The position numbers and the translations under genes were made by a program. From contig CAWZYM010000280.1 of NCBI GenBank assembly GCA_963966185.1, forward strand, positions 124,001 through 188,000: 64,000 nucleotides of DNA, in the 5' to 3' direction. Within the stretch, counting starts at the first letter, position 1. Every line of letters starts with the position of its first letter. Origin of the DNA: Rhabditoides inermis (lineage: Eukaryota; Nematoda; Chromadorea; Rhabditida; Rhabditidae). The notes beneath the pieces are model-generated. The model did no database searches. It saw nothing but the letters and a program-made list of their open reading frames with translations, and was not told where the DNA came from. Shown here piece by piece: positions 10,193 to 21,740 of the stretch.

Positions 10193-11410
10193 TTTTCAAG
10201 GGTGCTCTACAAGGTAGTATATGTGGTTTTGTCCCAACTTGCAAATTTTATCAGTTAAGGGCCATGACCTCAAATCAGTCAGTATATCAGCCATGACCTC
10301 AAATCAGTCAGTTTTTGTCCAAAACCTTTTTGAAGGGCTTGTTTGATTTGACTTGATAATGTAGGACTTTCTGTACATGAACATTTTTCTCATAAAATTA
10401 AAACGAAAAAAGTTATGATCAAAAAGTGAAAATATTCTCTTTTTTTATATCTTTTTGCTTCGATACAACAACAGCGACTAACACCATTCGTTTCTACGTC
10501 TTTAACTCAACTACTATGATTTTTTTTCGTAAAGTCTGGTGTTGCCTTTTCTTCCATCAAGAGCGATGAAAATGACTGGAAATCAAAATTTTGCGTTTTA
10601 CCGCTATTTTCCAAGTCTTTCGTTTCGAAACAGCAAAAACTACTACTATACTCGGATTTACATTTTTTGTTCAGTATGTGTGTTGGTTTATAGCCAAATC
10701 CGGTGTTGCCTTTTCGCTCATCCAAGGCGATGAAAGTGGCCCTTACCTGCCACTTTTAAATTCTGTTGTTCTGAAATAACAAAAACCACTTACATATTCG
10801 GAATCTGCACCTTTTAATTAGTCTACGTAATTGTTTTTATACAAATTTAGTGTTGCCTTCTGGCGTTATCATAAAATTTCGCGATTGGTAGTGAGGCCAT
10901 TTTCAACATCACGGATGTACACAAAGGCAACATCAGATTTGCCTAAAAACAACTACACAGACTAAATAAAAGGTGCAAAGTCCGGATATGAAAGTTATTT
11001 TTGTTATTTCAGATTGGAAGCATTGAAAAGTGACGAGAAAATGCATATTTTCAAATTAGAGCCATTTTCATCGACCTGGATAAAAGACAAGGTAACACCA
11101 GATTTTTACGATAAAAATCATAGTAACTGAATCAAATGCGTAGAATCGAATGGTATTAATCGCTGTTGTTGTAACGAAGTGAAAAGATTTCAAATTTTTT
11201 TTTAAAAAAAAAGTTGCTGTATAAAAAATATTATTTTTTGAGACAAATCGAACAAGCCCTTCAAAAACTGTTTTGGATAGAAACTGACTGATTTGAGGTC
11301 ATGGTCCCTTAACTGACCAAATTTGCATATTGGGACAAAGTCAACTAGACTTCCTTGTAGAGCACTCTTGAAAACTTCTATAACCGCGCACTTAGCTCCT
11401 AGGTCCCACA
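10190..11410. mobile_element. Foldback element with nested inverted repeats (copy 1)
   Basis: Outer arms (about 10,190-10,370 and 11,240-11,410) are inverted copies of each other, with shared words such as GTGCTCTACAAGG and GACCTCAAATCAGTCAG. Inner arms (about 10,515-10,745 and 10,900-11,128) repeat GGTGTTGCCTTT in both directions. No coding frame is seen. The left terminus was lost in copy 1. The intact form in copy 2 (61,861-62,971) starts TGGGACCTAGG and ends CCTAGGTCCCA. Confidence 0.75.
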
Positions 11411-11722
11411 TCGTCCGATTCTTACGCGGATCGTGTGATACATGTTATTTGCTATGATCATGTTCAGATAGTCGCGGCAATAGCTGGTCGCCCATGTCCG
11501 CCGTTAGACCCAGCTCGATGTTGTCGCCCTCTCACCCAACCGTGTGCAGTGAGTGTTTTGTAATGCGTTTATTTTTTTATACAGTTTTCGGAAGTTGGGT
11601 TCTTGTTAACAGCTAAGATTTTTGAATTTTCGCGCGAACAGACCGTGGGAAAAAAGAGACGCAGGCGTGGTGCGCGCGTCCTCTCTCGCTCTTCCCTTGT
11701 CTCTTGCGATTCGAACTATTAA

Positions 11723-12147
11723 AGGAACAGTGGCGCATTATTCTCGACTTTGGATCATAACTTGACCCATTGGAATGTAAAACAAACAAAAAAATTACGA
11801 TTCAAAGCTGTTACCGCGTTACCACACCAATTACCACAAACCGTCCCGTTACCACACGAAAATAGGCGTTCAAATGCGTATTTGGCGGGAAGCCTCATTG
11901 TAGCGGGGCTGCTATCTGCATATCGATATTGTGATCTCTTACGCATGAAGGGCAGCGGTTTTTGTGCATGATGACCCAGTGAGCTGCGTGGCGCAGTGCG
12001 AAAAAGTTTGGCTATCACTCTCGCGGCCACGGGTTCGATTCCTGTTTGCAACTTTGCTTGAAACATACATGCACCTCGGTGTGTGGTGATTTCGTGCAAA
12101 CTTGAAAATTTCATTACCACACAGGTTTGATATACGCCACTGTTCCT
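11723..12147. mobile_element. TTAA-flanked MITE with internal tRNA-like sequence
   Basis: The termini read AGGAACAGTGGCG and CGCCACTGTTCCT, bounded by TTAA at 11,719-11,722 and 12,148-12,151. Inside are repeated TTACCACA words and, at 11,980-12,054, a tRNA-like sequence with TGGCGCAGTGCG (A-box-like) and GGGTTCGATTCC (B-box). In copy 2 the left end is intact but the right terminus has been deleted. Related termini occur at 46,243-46,612 and 47,832-48,189. Confidence 0.8.
11980..12054 (+). other. tRNA-like sequence inside MITE
   Basis: It reads GCTGCGTGGCGCAGTGCG, then an anticodon-like region, then CCACGGGTTCGATTCCTG. The A-box and B-box spacing is close to a tRNA gene. The acceptor stem does not close convincingly, so it is probably a tRNA-derived internal promoter or pseudogene. 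The copy 2 equivalent is at 63,531-63,604. Confidence 0.5.
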
Positions 12148-12151
12148 TTAA

Positions 12152-12788
12152 AACAGTCCGTCCAGCAAATGTAACAACACGCTTATTAGTCAAAATTCAG
12201 TCAAACTAAATTTGCAGTTCGTGTTAGTAGTACTTCTCTGCTCCGCGGGTTGGACTTTGGGTACCCACGCAAAGTTTTGTCAGAACGAAAACATCATCCA
12301 ATGAGTTCTGATCGTTGTCTAACCACCCTAATGTCTCTCGTGAAAACTCATTTGCGGGCCCACTGTTTTTGTTGTTATCATGTACATAAAAGTTTTTCTG
12401 CAATAAAGTTTCTTTGCCTAGACTGTGCTTATTTGTGAAACGTATGTGAGCATTGATTAGCACTTGTGCATGGGTATTTTGTGTTTGAGGGGGTGAATGT
12501 TTACATATCGTATTTTATTGCTGCGAAACTAGCTGAATCTTATAACTAACTAGAACATCGATTTTTTTTTGTTTATTCCAAACTGCGGTGCTCGCGCGCG
12601 ATTGGTGGTTAAACCGCATTGGCACGCGAATGGTTCTCGTCGTTTTGAACTGAAAAATTGACGAGAACTTCAGTAAAAGGCACGGCTGCTATCATTACAA
12701 ACTACAATCGGTTTCTGCACTGACTTAATTGCCAAAGCGACATTTCTCTCGCTCTACGATTTGGGATTAAAGTAGTTTTTTGTTAAAA
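12152..12788. other. Spacer before pseudogene G
   Basis: No gene is recognised. The copy 1/copy 2 homology is traceable at least to 12,512, where the window ends in copy 2. The words ACCCTAATGTCTCTCGTGAA and GCGGGCCCA near 12,327-12,362 also occur at 48,229-48,274. Confidence 0.45.
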
Positions 12789-12792
12789 AAAA

Positions 12793-13235
12793 ATGCTCGC
12801 GCGATTTATAGTCTCTCACGTTCGGCGAATTCACGTGCCATATTTGTTTTTCAGAACATACATCATAAAGTTCAGAACCCTGTCGGCTAACAAAGTGAAA
12901 AAAAACGTTGTCGAATGGCGCAACCGTGGAGTTTTGTCTTCGGTCGCTTTGTGTGATGCGTTTTTTTTTTTTTAAATTTATTTATCGTAGAGTAGGCAAA
13001 ACATTATTTAGTGCGCGTGACTGGGTATGTTCTTTAGCGCACTTTTCTTTCTGTTACTGTTCCAAAATCCAACACTACGGAGTGCTTTTAGTATGTTTCT
13101 TTAAGAAACGGTTTTTTTCCAAAACTTTTTTTCCGCTTTTTTCCGAATTTTCCAAAATGATGTTCAGGTGTTTTGTGCGCATCACCATCGCAAACTTCGG
13201 AATTTGTTCACTGTTCGTCATATCTAAGGGAAAAA
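12793..13235 (+). pseudogene. Srx pseudogene G (exons 1-3 remnant)
   Basis: The upstream block (CGCGCGATTTATAGTCTCTC near 12,799 and AGAACCCTGTCGGCTAAC near 12,874) matches that of genes C-E. Exon 1 remnant GTCGAATGGCGCAACC follows, but the start codon is destroyed. Exon 2 remnant (about 13,010-13,092) still reads like GMFFSALFFLLLFQNPTLRSAF, but its donor is damaged. Exon 3 remnant (about 13,168-13,230) reads like GVLCAHHHRKLRN with frame loss. Exons 4-10 are absent. It belongs to the C/D/E subgroup. Confidence 0.75.
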
Positions 13236-14870
13236 AGATCTGAAAATTTGGTTACCAAAAGTTTAAAACGTCTATATCATTTTTATATATCGCCTCTCTC
13301 TCCCACCAAGCCAAGAATTGGCAAGCAATTCGGTCAGGCGAGGATACACACTTTTTGGGTTACTGTGGATCTCAGACACATCGGATCGGAATGAAATTTT
13401 GGAACATGAAATGATTCGCCAATACACACCGATTGATGTTAAATTCAACTCGAAAAGTAGTTGTCTATTTTCCCGGTTGGGGCCCCTAGTCATATCTTCT
13501 AGTGCCGACAGCACGAGGAGTGGAGCCGGACGGCCGGACTCACCGCCGACCTTCCGCTGATCTACCGCGGACGCTGATTGACCATGAATGATTCGAGAGC
13601 GCGCATGACGACTACATAAGGCGACAGCGCGGCGGTTCCGGGCTTCTACTTACGAGTGCGACGTCCTCTGAAAGCGCCGGTCTATGAACACTGGATTGTT
13701 ATCGCCGCACCAACTCAACCTTCCCTGCTGATATCGCGTGGTATCATAAACGTGTTCGTGCATTTTGCGTTATTTCATGTTAGTGGTGTTACTGCTGGAC
13801 TTGACACGGTTCACTAATTATGTATTCTTTTTTGGTCGTCTGTCTCTCCCTCGATCAACCTCTCGGTAGGGACTACACTGCGAGTTTTTCGGCTTGAGTC
13901 AATATCCATCAGGGGAATTATGGGCCATGTCTATCTACGCAACTCTGGGATATCCAAAACCTCTCATTGTACTTACAAACATGTTTTTTTTTTCTCTCGA
14001 CAAACACGTCCATGCTTTGAGGACAGAATTTCATGAATAACACAAATTACAAGTTTTTTTTCCCACTCATAGAAGCATTCAGTTCATAACAAAAATCGAG
14101 AAAGAACTTTATTCGGTACTTTGATGAATTAACAATAGGCGCAATCAAGTTGAATGAAATTGAATTTTAAATAGAGTAACACCGTTATAAAAACAGCAGG
14201 GTCATAACACCTTTCTCCGTCGGATGCCTTCAGCTTTTTTTTTTAATTATCAAGTAGTTTTGCGATTTCGATTGATACTCACTTTTTGGTCGTTTCTTAG
14301 TTTCTTGTGAGGATTTACGCAAAGTGTTTCAATCATGTAAGATTTGCACCTTTTTTATTGTAATTTTTGAGTAGATTTTTGATTTCGGAGTTGTTACACT
14401 ACTATAGTTTAAGAAACCGTCAAAATCACCGAACTTGCATAAAATGCTCAGCGCTGGTTGGTTTGTTTCAGTACAATACACGCGCTAGAATCGACAAAGG
14501 GGAGGAAGGTTCTTTCAAATTTTGGTTAGAAAATTGTTGTTTCTCTTTTCGTTTACGTCAGTGGCAACTTTATTTGACTTGATGCAACACGTTTTTCAAA
14601 TTTGCCTTTAACTGCAAGCCCCGCCTACTCGTTCAACCGTAAGTGCGATATAATTTAATAAGTTAGAGTATGTGACCGAGCTACCACAAATTTCATTCAA
14701 ATATCATTCAAGCATCATCAACATCATCATTATTTTTCGAAGCGTCGAACCTTTGACTTCTCAACGCGCCTTGTCACAAATACGTTTTCTGAAATTAATC
14801 GATACACAAACAAACAACGATAAACTTAATAAACTATGAATGTACGGGAAACATAATACAAAAACGTGAA
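13236..14870. other. Spacer without recognised genes
   Basis: AT-rich flanks surround a GC-rich patch at about 13,280-13,700 that could be part of an unrecognised repeat. A segment near 13,985-14,230 (TCGACAAACACGTCCATGC, then CATTCAGTTCATAACAAAAA) resembles the 3' spacer of genes C and E (19,095-19,300 and 40,380-40,500). It may therefore be the downstream flank of the missing part of pseudogene G. Confidence 0.4.
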
Positions 14871-14889
14871 GCGGCATTGTGGAAAAAGG

Positions 14890-15110
14890 TGGCCGCTTGT
14901 AATTACAGGCCTTGGCGTCCTCGCTGAACATGTCGGTCAATCGCAGTCGAACTGCCTGCTTGCCTCATTTGCCGGTTGCTCTCCTACAAACAAACATTGA
15001 AGTTCATAATTTACAATTCCACTTCTTCTGATTTGGGGGCAGCAGCTGTACATAATATCACCCCGCACACCTTGCTGCATCGCACCGCGCACTTATCACT
15101 GTCACAGCCG
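14890..15110 (-). other. Possible minus-strand exons, Cys-rich
   Basis: On the minus strand, about 15,110-15,010 reads a short Cys-rich peptide (CDSDKCAVRCSKVCGV) ending at a stop. A second stretch near 14,985-14,885 reads LTDMFSEDAKACNYKR. The local GC rise resembles coding sequence, but no full gene, signal peptide or complete splice pairing could be established. This is a weak candidate for a small secreted protein or a decayed exon. Confidence 0.2.
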
Positions 15111-15354
15111 TAATAAAACTATGCAAACGATATAAATTTATGTAATTGAACATATACAACAATATAAACACAAAACATAAAGAAAAAAGCGCAAGTGTAG
15201 CACGGAAGGTTTTGCATATCGAATAAACCAAGCGCAGTTAGCTGTTATACGCAATAAAATGAGTTCTACGACATGTTCATGAATCATAGGCACTCACAAA
15301 ACGTCAGCAAAAATATCAGAATCATGAAAAAAACGTAAACGAGCAAATTGGTGA

Positions 15355-15720
15355 AAAGGAACAGAGTCGACCTATTTTTTGACTCAGAGTATTATTAAAA
15401 ACCATATTAACCTAACAACATTGCAGATTTTGTAAAAAGACGTTTCTGTGGTACTTTCGAATCTGCCACTGCCAACGATGCAGACGAAAATTTGAATTCA
15501 AGTTGGTCCCAACACGAATAGCCTACCGCCCAACGCTTCAATACTGCGAAAATCGAAGTCGGAGAGACAAAAATCAGGGTCGGAGACAGAAGCACAAATG
15601 AACGACGCTCATTCACTTACTTTGTGGCTCAGAGTCTGCGTCGTGACTTTCGAGCTGAGTCGTGACTCCCGAGCTTCGCGGATTCGATTCCGGTCACCGC
15701 CTAATGTTTAGCTTGTGTGA
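15355..15720. mobile_element. Degraded AGGAACAG-type MITE with tRNA-like end
   Basis: It begins AAGGAACAGAGTCGACC followed by TTTTTTGACT, a decayed version of the terminus at 48,189. Its body (15,365-15,620) is the reverse-orientation relative of 47,990-48,189. At 15,623-15,700 it has a tRNA-like sequence with GTGGCTCAGAGTC and GGATTCGATTCCGG. The right terminus is not clear. Confidence 0.55.
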
Positions 15721-16100
15721 AATTTTTATTTATTTACTATTTCGATTGATAAAGTGCATGAGCCTTTGTTGCATTGCGGTGGGCACGAGTGCCCAAAATC
15801 CTCATTTTGCGTAACAACTTTTTTTAAGGGCGGGGCGCCGCGCCTGAGAAAAGCGCCTGAGAACTTGTCTCTATTGGGCGTTCCGCGGATAATCCGCCGT
15901 GACGGGTAAAAGAAACTCTGTTTTTTCGCGAGTGTTTTTATAAGATACTTGTAGATAATTTGTGCTCTGATAACAAGTCACTTGAATTCAAAATCGCTTT
16001 ATCCTCTCGCTGTTTTTTTTGCATTTTTTTTTCAAAGTGTCACGAACAAATGTATGAAGAAACGTAAGAAATATATCCCCCTGAATCGGAAGAATAAGGG
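15721..16100. other. Spacer before gene C
   Basis: No gene is recognised. A GC-rich hairpin-like patch (GGGGCGCCGCGCC) lies near 15,832. It recalls the GC hairpin at the ends of the foldback elements at 21,749 and 38,259. Confidence 0.35.
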
Positions 16101-16104
16101 AAAA

Positions 16105-16205
16105 AAATTGCTCGCGCGATTTATAGTCTCTCACGTGTCACTTTTTCTTACCAGAACATTTATCATAGAAATCAGAACCCTGTCGGCTAACAGAGTGAGT
16201 GAACA
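16105..16205 (+). promoter_or_regulatory. Conserved upstream block of Srx gene C
   Basis: CGCGCGATTTATAGTCTCTC lies near 16,114-16,133 and CACGTGTCACTTTTTC near 16,133. A CAG acceptor-like site lies near 16,153, then AGAACCCTGTCGGCTAAC, then GAGTGAGTGAACAATG at the start. Pseudogene G keeps both blocks, gene D keeps the first, and gene E keeps the second. This suggests a subgroup-specific promoter and 5' UTR. Confidence 0.5.
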
Positions 16206-19029
16206 ATGTCGAATACCGCAACCGACTGGAGTTTTGTCTACGGAGCTTCAGCCTCGCTTTGTGTTGTGAGATTTTTCTCATTTAAGTACTTCAGAAAGTT
16301 TGAATTATTGTTCAGTGCGGGTTGCTTGGTATGTTCTTTAGCGCATTTTCCGTTCTGTTGCTGTTCAAAAATTCGACACTACGGAATGCTATTGGTATGT
16401 TCCTTTGAAAAACATTTTTAAAGATTAAAAAGATGTTCAGGTGTTTTATGCGCCTCTCACACCATCGCAAACTTCGGAGTTTGTTCACTGTTTGTGACAT
16501 GGTGTTTTCCCATAGCGTTCTTGTGAGTTGAATTTATTTTTTTATGAAAAAATAAAATCTTTTTAGCCAACGATCCGACATCTCTCATACCACGTTGGGA
16601 AAGATGTTAGGAATGATTATGATGGGATTTTGGAATGTCTGCGTGTACTCACATCTTGTTATTTCTTTGAACAGAGTTTCAGGTATGTACACTAAATGCG
16701 GCATATTTTGTTAATTTTTTTTATTATATACTACATTTAACGTTTGTTAATTTTTTTTATTATATACTACATTTATTATATTTAACGTTCATTTTTTTTT
16801 GCGATACGTGGTTAGCGCATCCTTTGTCTTTTTGGAAAGATGAAGATCTTTATTGGCAGTCGCATACGCGAGATGTTGCGCGTTATACAAGAGCGGGATT
16901 CGCAGCAGCCCCGCCCCTCTATTGCATCGATCGAGGTCATCACACTTGGCCAGATGGGCCGTGCAAACAGTGCATTAGTGCACCCTCGAAATCTAAGCAC
17001 TGCACAGCACTTATACAATTTGACTATCCAAGATACAGGTCCAATGAATCGTCACTCATGAACCTAGCGGACTGAGCAATAGTGTATTAGTGTACTACTG
17101 ACAAGGACTACGACTATCAGACACTGTACTCAAACTGATTGGCTCACCGCGACCTGCCTCCGTCTACTCTCCTATCTAGGGAAACGGTGCTCGCACGGCT
17201 TCGCTCCTTGGCAATCCCTACGGTCGGTAACGGGGGAGATGTGGCGGGGGCTCCTCTCAGCATCAAAATAGCTCGGCGGCAATGGGACTGGGGTCGTGTC
17301 ACTCGGAATATAGTCGAGTGTGGCAGACGAAGGGGACTCGGCGCGCGTGATGAGAGCACTCACGCGGCTATTCTGGTACGACAAAACCAGAATGCGGGGG
17401 ATATAGAATAAGAGAGATGATCAGTGAAATGAAATACTCAATTCGAAGATAGTAATGTAGACTGCAAGCCAGTATTCTGGACTGCAACTGGCGTTAAACG
17501 GTGTTGTCGAGATGGCGTCCACCCGACCAGATAGTTCCACGAAAAAATAGAACGTTGTCGATAGCCATTGGAAGAAAGGAACCAGGAACTCACAGTGCTG
17601 CTCCGCATGCTTTTGGAGGAGTGTAGACGATAGCTCCGAGCGGACGGAAGGTGCGTGTAGCGGTACCCAAGATCTTTTCCAAATTACACCGACGTTGAAC
17701 AGATGGAATGCACTTCAAACGACGAGAATCCGTTAAATCCATGCGATACATGGTTAGCGCATTCTTCATCCAAAATAGACAACGCGGGCCGAAAGATCTT
17801 TATTGGCAGTAACATACCCGAGATGTTGCGCGCAATACACTGATGAGAGAGCGGGCCTTCGCAGCAGCCGCGCCCCTCTATTGCATCGATCGAGGTCTTT
17901 ACACTTGACCTGATGGGCCGTGATAAAAGTGCATCAGTGCATACATATTTCGGACAATCGAATTACCTATTTTTAAATTTAGTTGACACTTTCCTTTTAG
18001 CCATTTGCTTCCCGATAGCAGCTCGCAATTTTCTCACATTTCGATCGAGTTTTTTCGCCGTTTTCATCGTATGGTTGCTAGCCTGCTGTCACATGGCACC
18101 GTATCTGATCGATCGTACATGCATTTTTCCAGACACTTTTGCACGCTAATTTTCAGACGACAGCTGCTACGTCAATTTTGATCCCTCATCACTACAGTGG
18201 GTGTTCGCTGAGACGCCATGTGGACACGCCATTACTGTGTGAGTACGATGTATCTGTTTCACGTCATCAAAACGTCTTTCAGATACACTGACTATTACAC
18301 TTCGCTGTTCACGGTGGCCTGTATCATTCTCATCGATGCGTGCACATTCGTAAAATTGCGAGCAACATCGGTATCATGCACGGCGGATTATCAGCGGAAC
18401 ATCCAATAGGAAAAATTCTCAGGGCGGGCAGCGAGACGCGACCGCCACGCACGCGATTAGCGCGCTGGCGGATATGTGAATGGGGTGTTCCCAATGGGCG
18501 GCCAGTAGGGCTGACGTGTCCTTTCCGCCCGTAGGCGGCAGCGCGCGCGACAGAGACGCGGCGCGGCCCCCCGCCCCTGAAAATGGTTATTTCGAAAAAC
18601 GAAAACTTCGGGCAGCCGTGATTATGTAAAATCGAGTTCGCTCATTGGAAAATATTTCAGAATGACGTGGGCAGATCGAAAACGCACAGGAAGCTAGAGA
18701 TCCGATTTTTCACCCAGTCGTGTTTTCAAGGGTTCATTTTCATGTCGGAAATCGTTTGTTTCAACTATCTCTGCACATTTTCGAGCGATTCACGATGGCT
18801 ATGGTAAAATAAAAATCTTATCACAGTACGCGAATCTTTTAGGTTTCTCACAACAACGTTTGTGTGGGTGTTTTGTCATCTCATGGACGGGTAAGCTCCT
18901 TATTGCATGATTTAACATGGTACATTTCATAGGGTCTGCTTTGTGAGTTTCCACTTCGGTCGAGCCGAACTCCGAAAGACAGCTTCCAATGTGACTCCCG
19001 TACAGTCGACCAAAGTTTCAAGAATGTAA
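16206..19029 (+). CDS. Srx-type 7TM chemoreceptor, gene C
   Basis: Ten exons: 16,206-16,265, 16,316-16,394, 16,441-16,522, 16,567-16,682, 18,001-18,114, 18,157-18,238, 18,283-18,370, 18,661-18,803, 18,843-18,890 and 18,933-19,029. They give 302 aa. Exon lengths match gene A except exon 8, which has one extra codon (143 nt). The start [13 protein letters not shown] is shared with D and E. TM3 ends in NRV rather than NRF. CFPIAARNFLTFRSSF follows, then IDACTFVKLRATS after TM5 and HLMDGVCF in TM7, with tail AELRKT. Intron 4 is 1318 nt because a TRIM-like element lies in it. Intron 7 holds GC-rich repeat sequence. The frame and splice sites are intact, so it is probably functional. Chemosensory function is inferred. 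Confidence 0.8.
16800..17962. mobile_element. TRIM-like element in gene C intron 4
   Basis: Two direct terminal repeats of about 190-220 bp (16,800-16,990 and 17,742-17,962) both begin TGCGATACRTGGTTAGCGC. They share GAGATGTTGCGCG, GCAGCAGCCGCGCCCCTC and ATCGATCGAGGTC. The roughly 750-bp interior has only short open frames and no gag or pol motifs. This structure fits a terminal-repeat retrotransposon in miniature or another non-autonomous LTR element. A sister copy is at 41,911-43,126. It sits wholly inside the intron, leaving the splice sites intact. Confidence 0.7.
18371..18660. repeat. GC-rich repeat in intron 7 of gene C
   Basis: The intron contains GATTAGCGCGCTGGCGG, GGCTGACGTGTCCTTTCCGCC and GAGACGCGGCGCGGC. 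The same order is seen in intron 7 of D (26,054-26,568) and E (39,472-39,949). D and E carry about 200 bp more, with repeated GCATGCG and AAACGCAT words missing here. The GC content contrasts with the other introns. It is probably an old insertion inherited by the whole subgroup. Confidence 0.6.
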
Positions 19030-20230
19030 ATACACTAAGTACGATATTATAAATCGATTTCATAATGGTACATACGTATGTACTTGTAAAACATGTTTTA
19101 TCCATGCTTTATGGACAGAACTTCATGAAGAACAAAAATATAAACTACAGGTTCTTTGAACTACAGGTACTTATTGAAGCATTAACTCATAACAAAAATC
19201 GAGAAAGAGCATTAATCGGTACTCTGATGATTTAACAGCAGTACGCGCAACCAGGTTGAATGAATTTGAATTTTGGATAGAGTAACGCCGTAAAAAAAGT
19301 GTCGTTTCCAATCACACAAATCGACATTCTTCATTTTGTTCTTCTCTGTCACTCGAACCCCTTCAGGTACTCCAAACCCGTGAAAAAGCGCGTAGCAAGC
19401 AGCCACTGCGATCTTCTCTCTCTCATTTTTTTCGGTTTGCCTTCCCTGTGCTTGCCAGCCAACGCCGACCTGGGTGTCCCGAGGGCGATTGAATTGCATG
19501 TTCGGCTTATTTTTTGAGATCACAAATATTAGTGTCGACAGAGAAGTTAAAAGAGTTACGTCTCCAGATTCCGAACATTCAATCAACCATTGATGTTATT
19601 GATGCACAGTTTCCGACAAAAAACTCCCAACGACTACGCGCCAGTCGTGTGAAGAAGCTAAATGTGAATGCAATTTGCGATTTTTTTACAACGGGTTGTG
19701 GTGCTCTCCTGATGGGCGACCTTGTTATTTGGCCGATAAGGCGGCCGATGCACCATGTGACAAAGGCCTATCACATCGTAGCCAGTGTCCCTCTAATAAT
19801 ATGTGGCGGGTGGTTCAGTGGTTATTAGCGCCAAAGGGATTAGAGGAGGAGAAAGCCCGGATAGGTACTTGACCTCAAGTGGGCGACACTAGTGTGTCTA
19901 CCGATTAGTCACAAAAGTAACCACAATAAACAACCCCAAAAATCATCCTTCTCTCATTCAAATGCAACACATAATTGTTAAAGCCGTGTGATATTACTTG
20001 AGGAGAGGCAGCATGAGAGATACAAAAGGGAGAATATGAAGGAAGCGAAACAGATAGGCGGGGCGAGAAGCGAGACAGAACCGCGCGACTACAATCGTTC
20101 TCTCTCTCTATCTCTCTGTCTCTCTTTCTCTGTCTCTCTTTCTCTCTCTTCGTGATAACGGTTGAAAAAAGGTACGCATCTGTTTGCCTGAAACCAAACA
20201 TCAATTCGAGTGCGCGATTCGTGGTCGGCA
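19030..20230. other. Spacer after gene C
   Basis: The first 300 bp resemble the 3' flanks of genes D and E. A (CT/TC)-rich microsatellite lies at about 20,096-20,150. No gene is supported. Confidence 0.45.
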
Positions 20231-20439
20231 CTTTTTTTAGCCGGTTGAATCCGGGGTCCTCTTAGTCGAGAACAAGATGGGGTTCTTGAATAACGACAAC
20301 GTCAAGCAGAGGTAGTTGGGTTAGGCGGCGTCGGACGTCTTGAAATTCGTTCTTGAGTCCGTAGATGGTGCTGTGACGCCTTCTGGCTACCATGATAGTG
20401 GTTTGCCACACCTCAGGGGCTGGGTGAACTTAACAAAAT

Positions 20440-20522
20440 TGGTTGACTCCGAGGGAGATCGAACCAGCGACCGTGAGATTGGGAGACGAATGCTCTATCC
20501 ACGAAGCCGCGCCCCCGGCACT
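20440..20522 (-). other. tRNA-like sequence, minus strand
   Basis: The minus strand reads GGCTTCGTGGATAGAGCATTC (A-box-like) and GGTCGCTGGTTCGATCTCC (B-box) with tRNA-like spacing. The ends do not form a clean acceptor stem. It is probably a tRNA-derived SINE head or a tRNA pseudogene. Confidence 0.5.
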
Positions 20523-20659
20523 CTGATCATAGCCTCTGATCATCTTGCGATGCAAAGTTGATAATTAATAATTTACTAAACAACTTGTTACTAAACAACT
20601 TGTGCAAAACAAAGAAAAAAAGTTCAAACATGACAAGATAGAAAAAAATACAACAAATC

Positions 20660-21740
20660 TCAAATGGGGAGCCACCGTTGGAAAGCAGCAGGGAAAAGCG
20701 CAGCAGACGGGGCCATTGTGTTTAGACAGCTACTAGGAAGCAAGTAAGAAAAGTTAGTGACACGAACATTAAATACATATTCCCGGGCGCTGACTCGGAA
20801 TCGAGGTCGGACCACCCGTAATTCATGACCGCGTAAACCCCGGGAGGGGCGTAGGTCAAACAACCCTTTCCGGTCAATGGCGACGAATCCGGCCAGGATC
20901 TTGTAGAACATCACGAGGTCCTTGACGTGGCGCCGTTGTTGGAGTGAGTGCAGGCCCAGAATCGCTTTGCGATGGTCGGCTCCATGGCTGACGCTATTAC
21001 ACCTACCAAGAATGAGTCGGGTGACGTAGTTTTGTACCCTCTCCAGCTGCTTGATGTATGCCTGATCGTGAGGATTGAAGACGCAGGTACCGTACTCGAA
21101 AAGAGGCCGAACATAGGTTGTGTAAGTGTCGAGAAGGAACTGCTGATCGGTAGAGACCACCGAGCGAAAGATGCAGTGAGCGCGATTGTAGGCGTTGGCG
21201 TAGATCCGATTGCAGTGGCGGCCAAAGTGCAGGGTGGAGGTGATGGTAAATCCCAGGTCGACAACTTCCTTGACAGAATTAATGGCGGCACAGGCCACCA
21301 GGTATAGGTGTTGTGGGTTTTTACGCCCAATGTGAAGTACCTTGGTCTTGTGACCAGCGAGGGGAAGTTGCCATGTAAATGCCCAGTTGTAGACGATGTT
21401 GATAGCGGTATGTAAGGGTGACCGATCGCCGTCAGGAGATCGGGTGATGTGGATTTTCAGATCGTCAGCGTACATTTTGCAGGTAGCGAGTGGCCGGATG
21501 AGCGGGATGAGATCAGCCGAGTAGATGTTGAACAATACGGGGCCGAAAACTGTTCCCTGTGGAACACCAGAAGTGATGCCACGGGGAGGCGAGAACTGGT
21601 CGTTGACGCGTACTTGGAAGGTGCGGCCGGTAATGTAGTTTCGAATTCAGTGCACAAATGCCTCACGAAATCCCAAGGCAGAGAGTTGCCTGTTTCCTGC
21701 TCAACAAAGATTTTTCCACCAGGCAAGTAATCGGCATCCA
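20660..21740 (-). pseudogene. CR1-like non-LTR reverse transcriptase, 5'-truncated
   Basis: A 291-aa open frame (21,535-20,660) contains CKMYADDLKIHI, the YADD catalytic motif (minus strand near 21,480-21,465). It continues through the thumb region with YTTYVRPLFEYGTCVF and ERVQNYVTRLILGR. Reading further upstream in the same frame gives GITSGVPQGTVFGPVLFN, the motif B region, but an in-frame TGA sits before IRNYITGRT, where the family usually has Trp. A frameshift follows further 5'. It ends abruptly where the foldback element at about 21,749 begins. It is part of a LINE of the CR1/Jockey group and is no longer functional. Confidence 0.85.

Larger units (their letters stand above)
258..12512 (+). 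repeat. Segmental duplication, copy 1 (genes A and B)
   Basis: This stretch is repeated in the same orientation at about 50,380-64,000. The coordinate offset grows from about 50,112 at gene A to about 50,400 at gene B and about 51,490 at the right edge, because indels differ between copies. The right breakpoint is not reached within the window. Both copies hold two Srx genes plus the same ordered set of repeats. Copy-specific changes are a MITE at 5234-5466 (absent from copy 2), a shorter CR1-like relic near 4670-4700, and loss of about 815 bp near 10,190 relative to copy 2. An uncollapsed haplotype or misassembly is an alternative explanation. Confidence 0.9.

Noticed and set aside
11980..12054. 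Functional tRNA gene
   Set aside because: A-box and B-box look good, but the acceptor stem does not pair and the sequence is inside a MITE. Kept as tRNA-like only.
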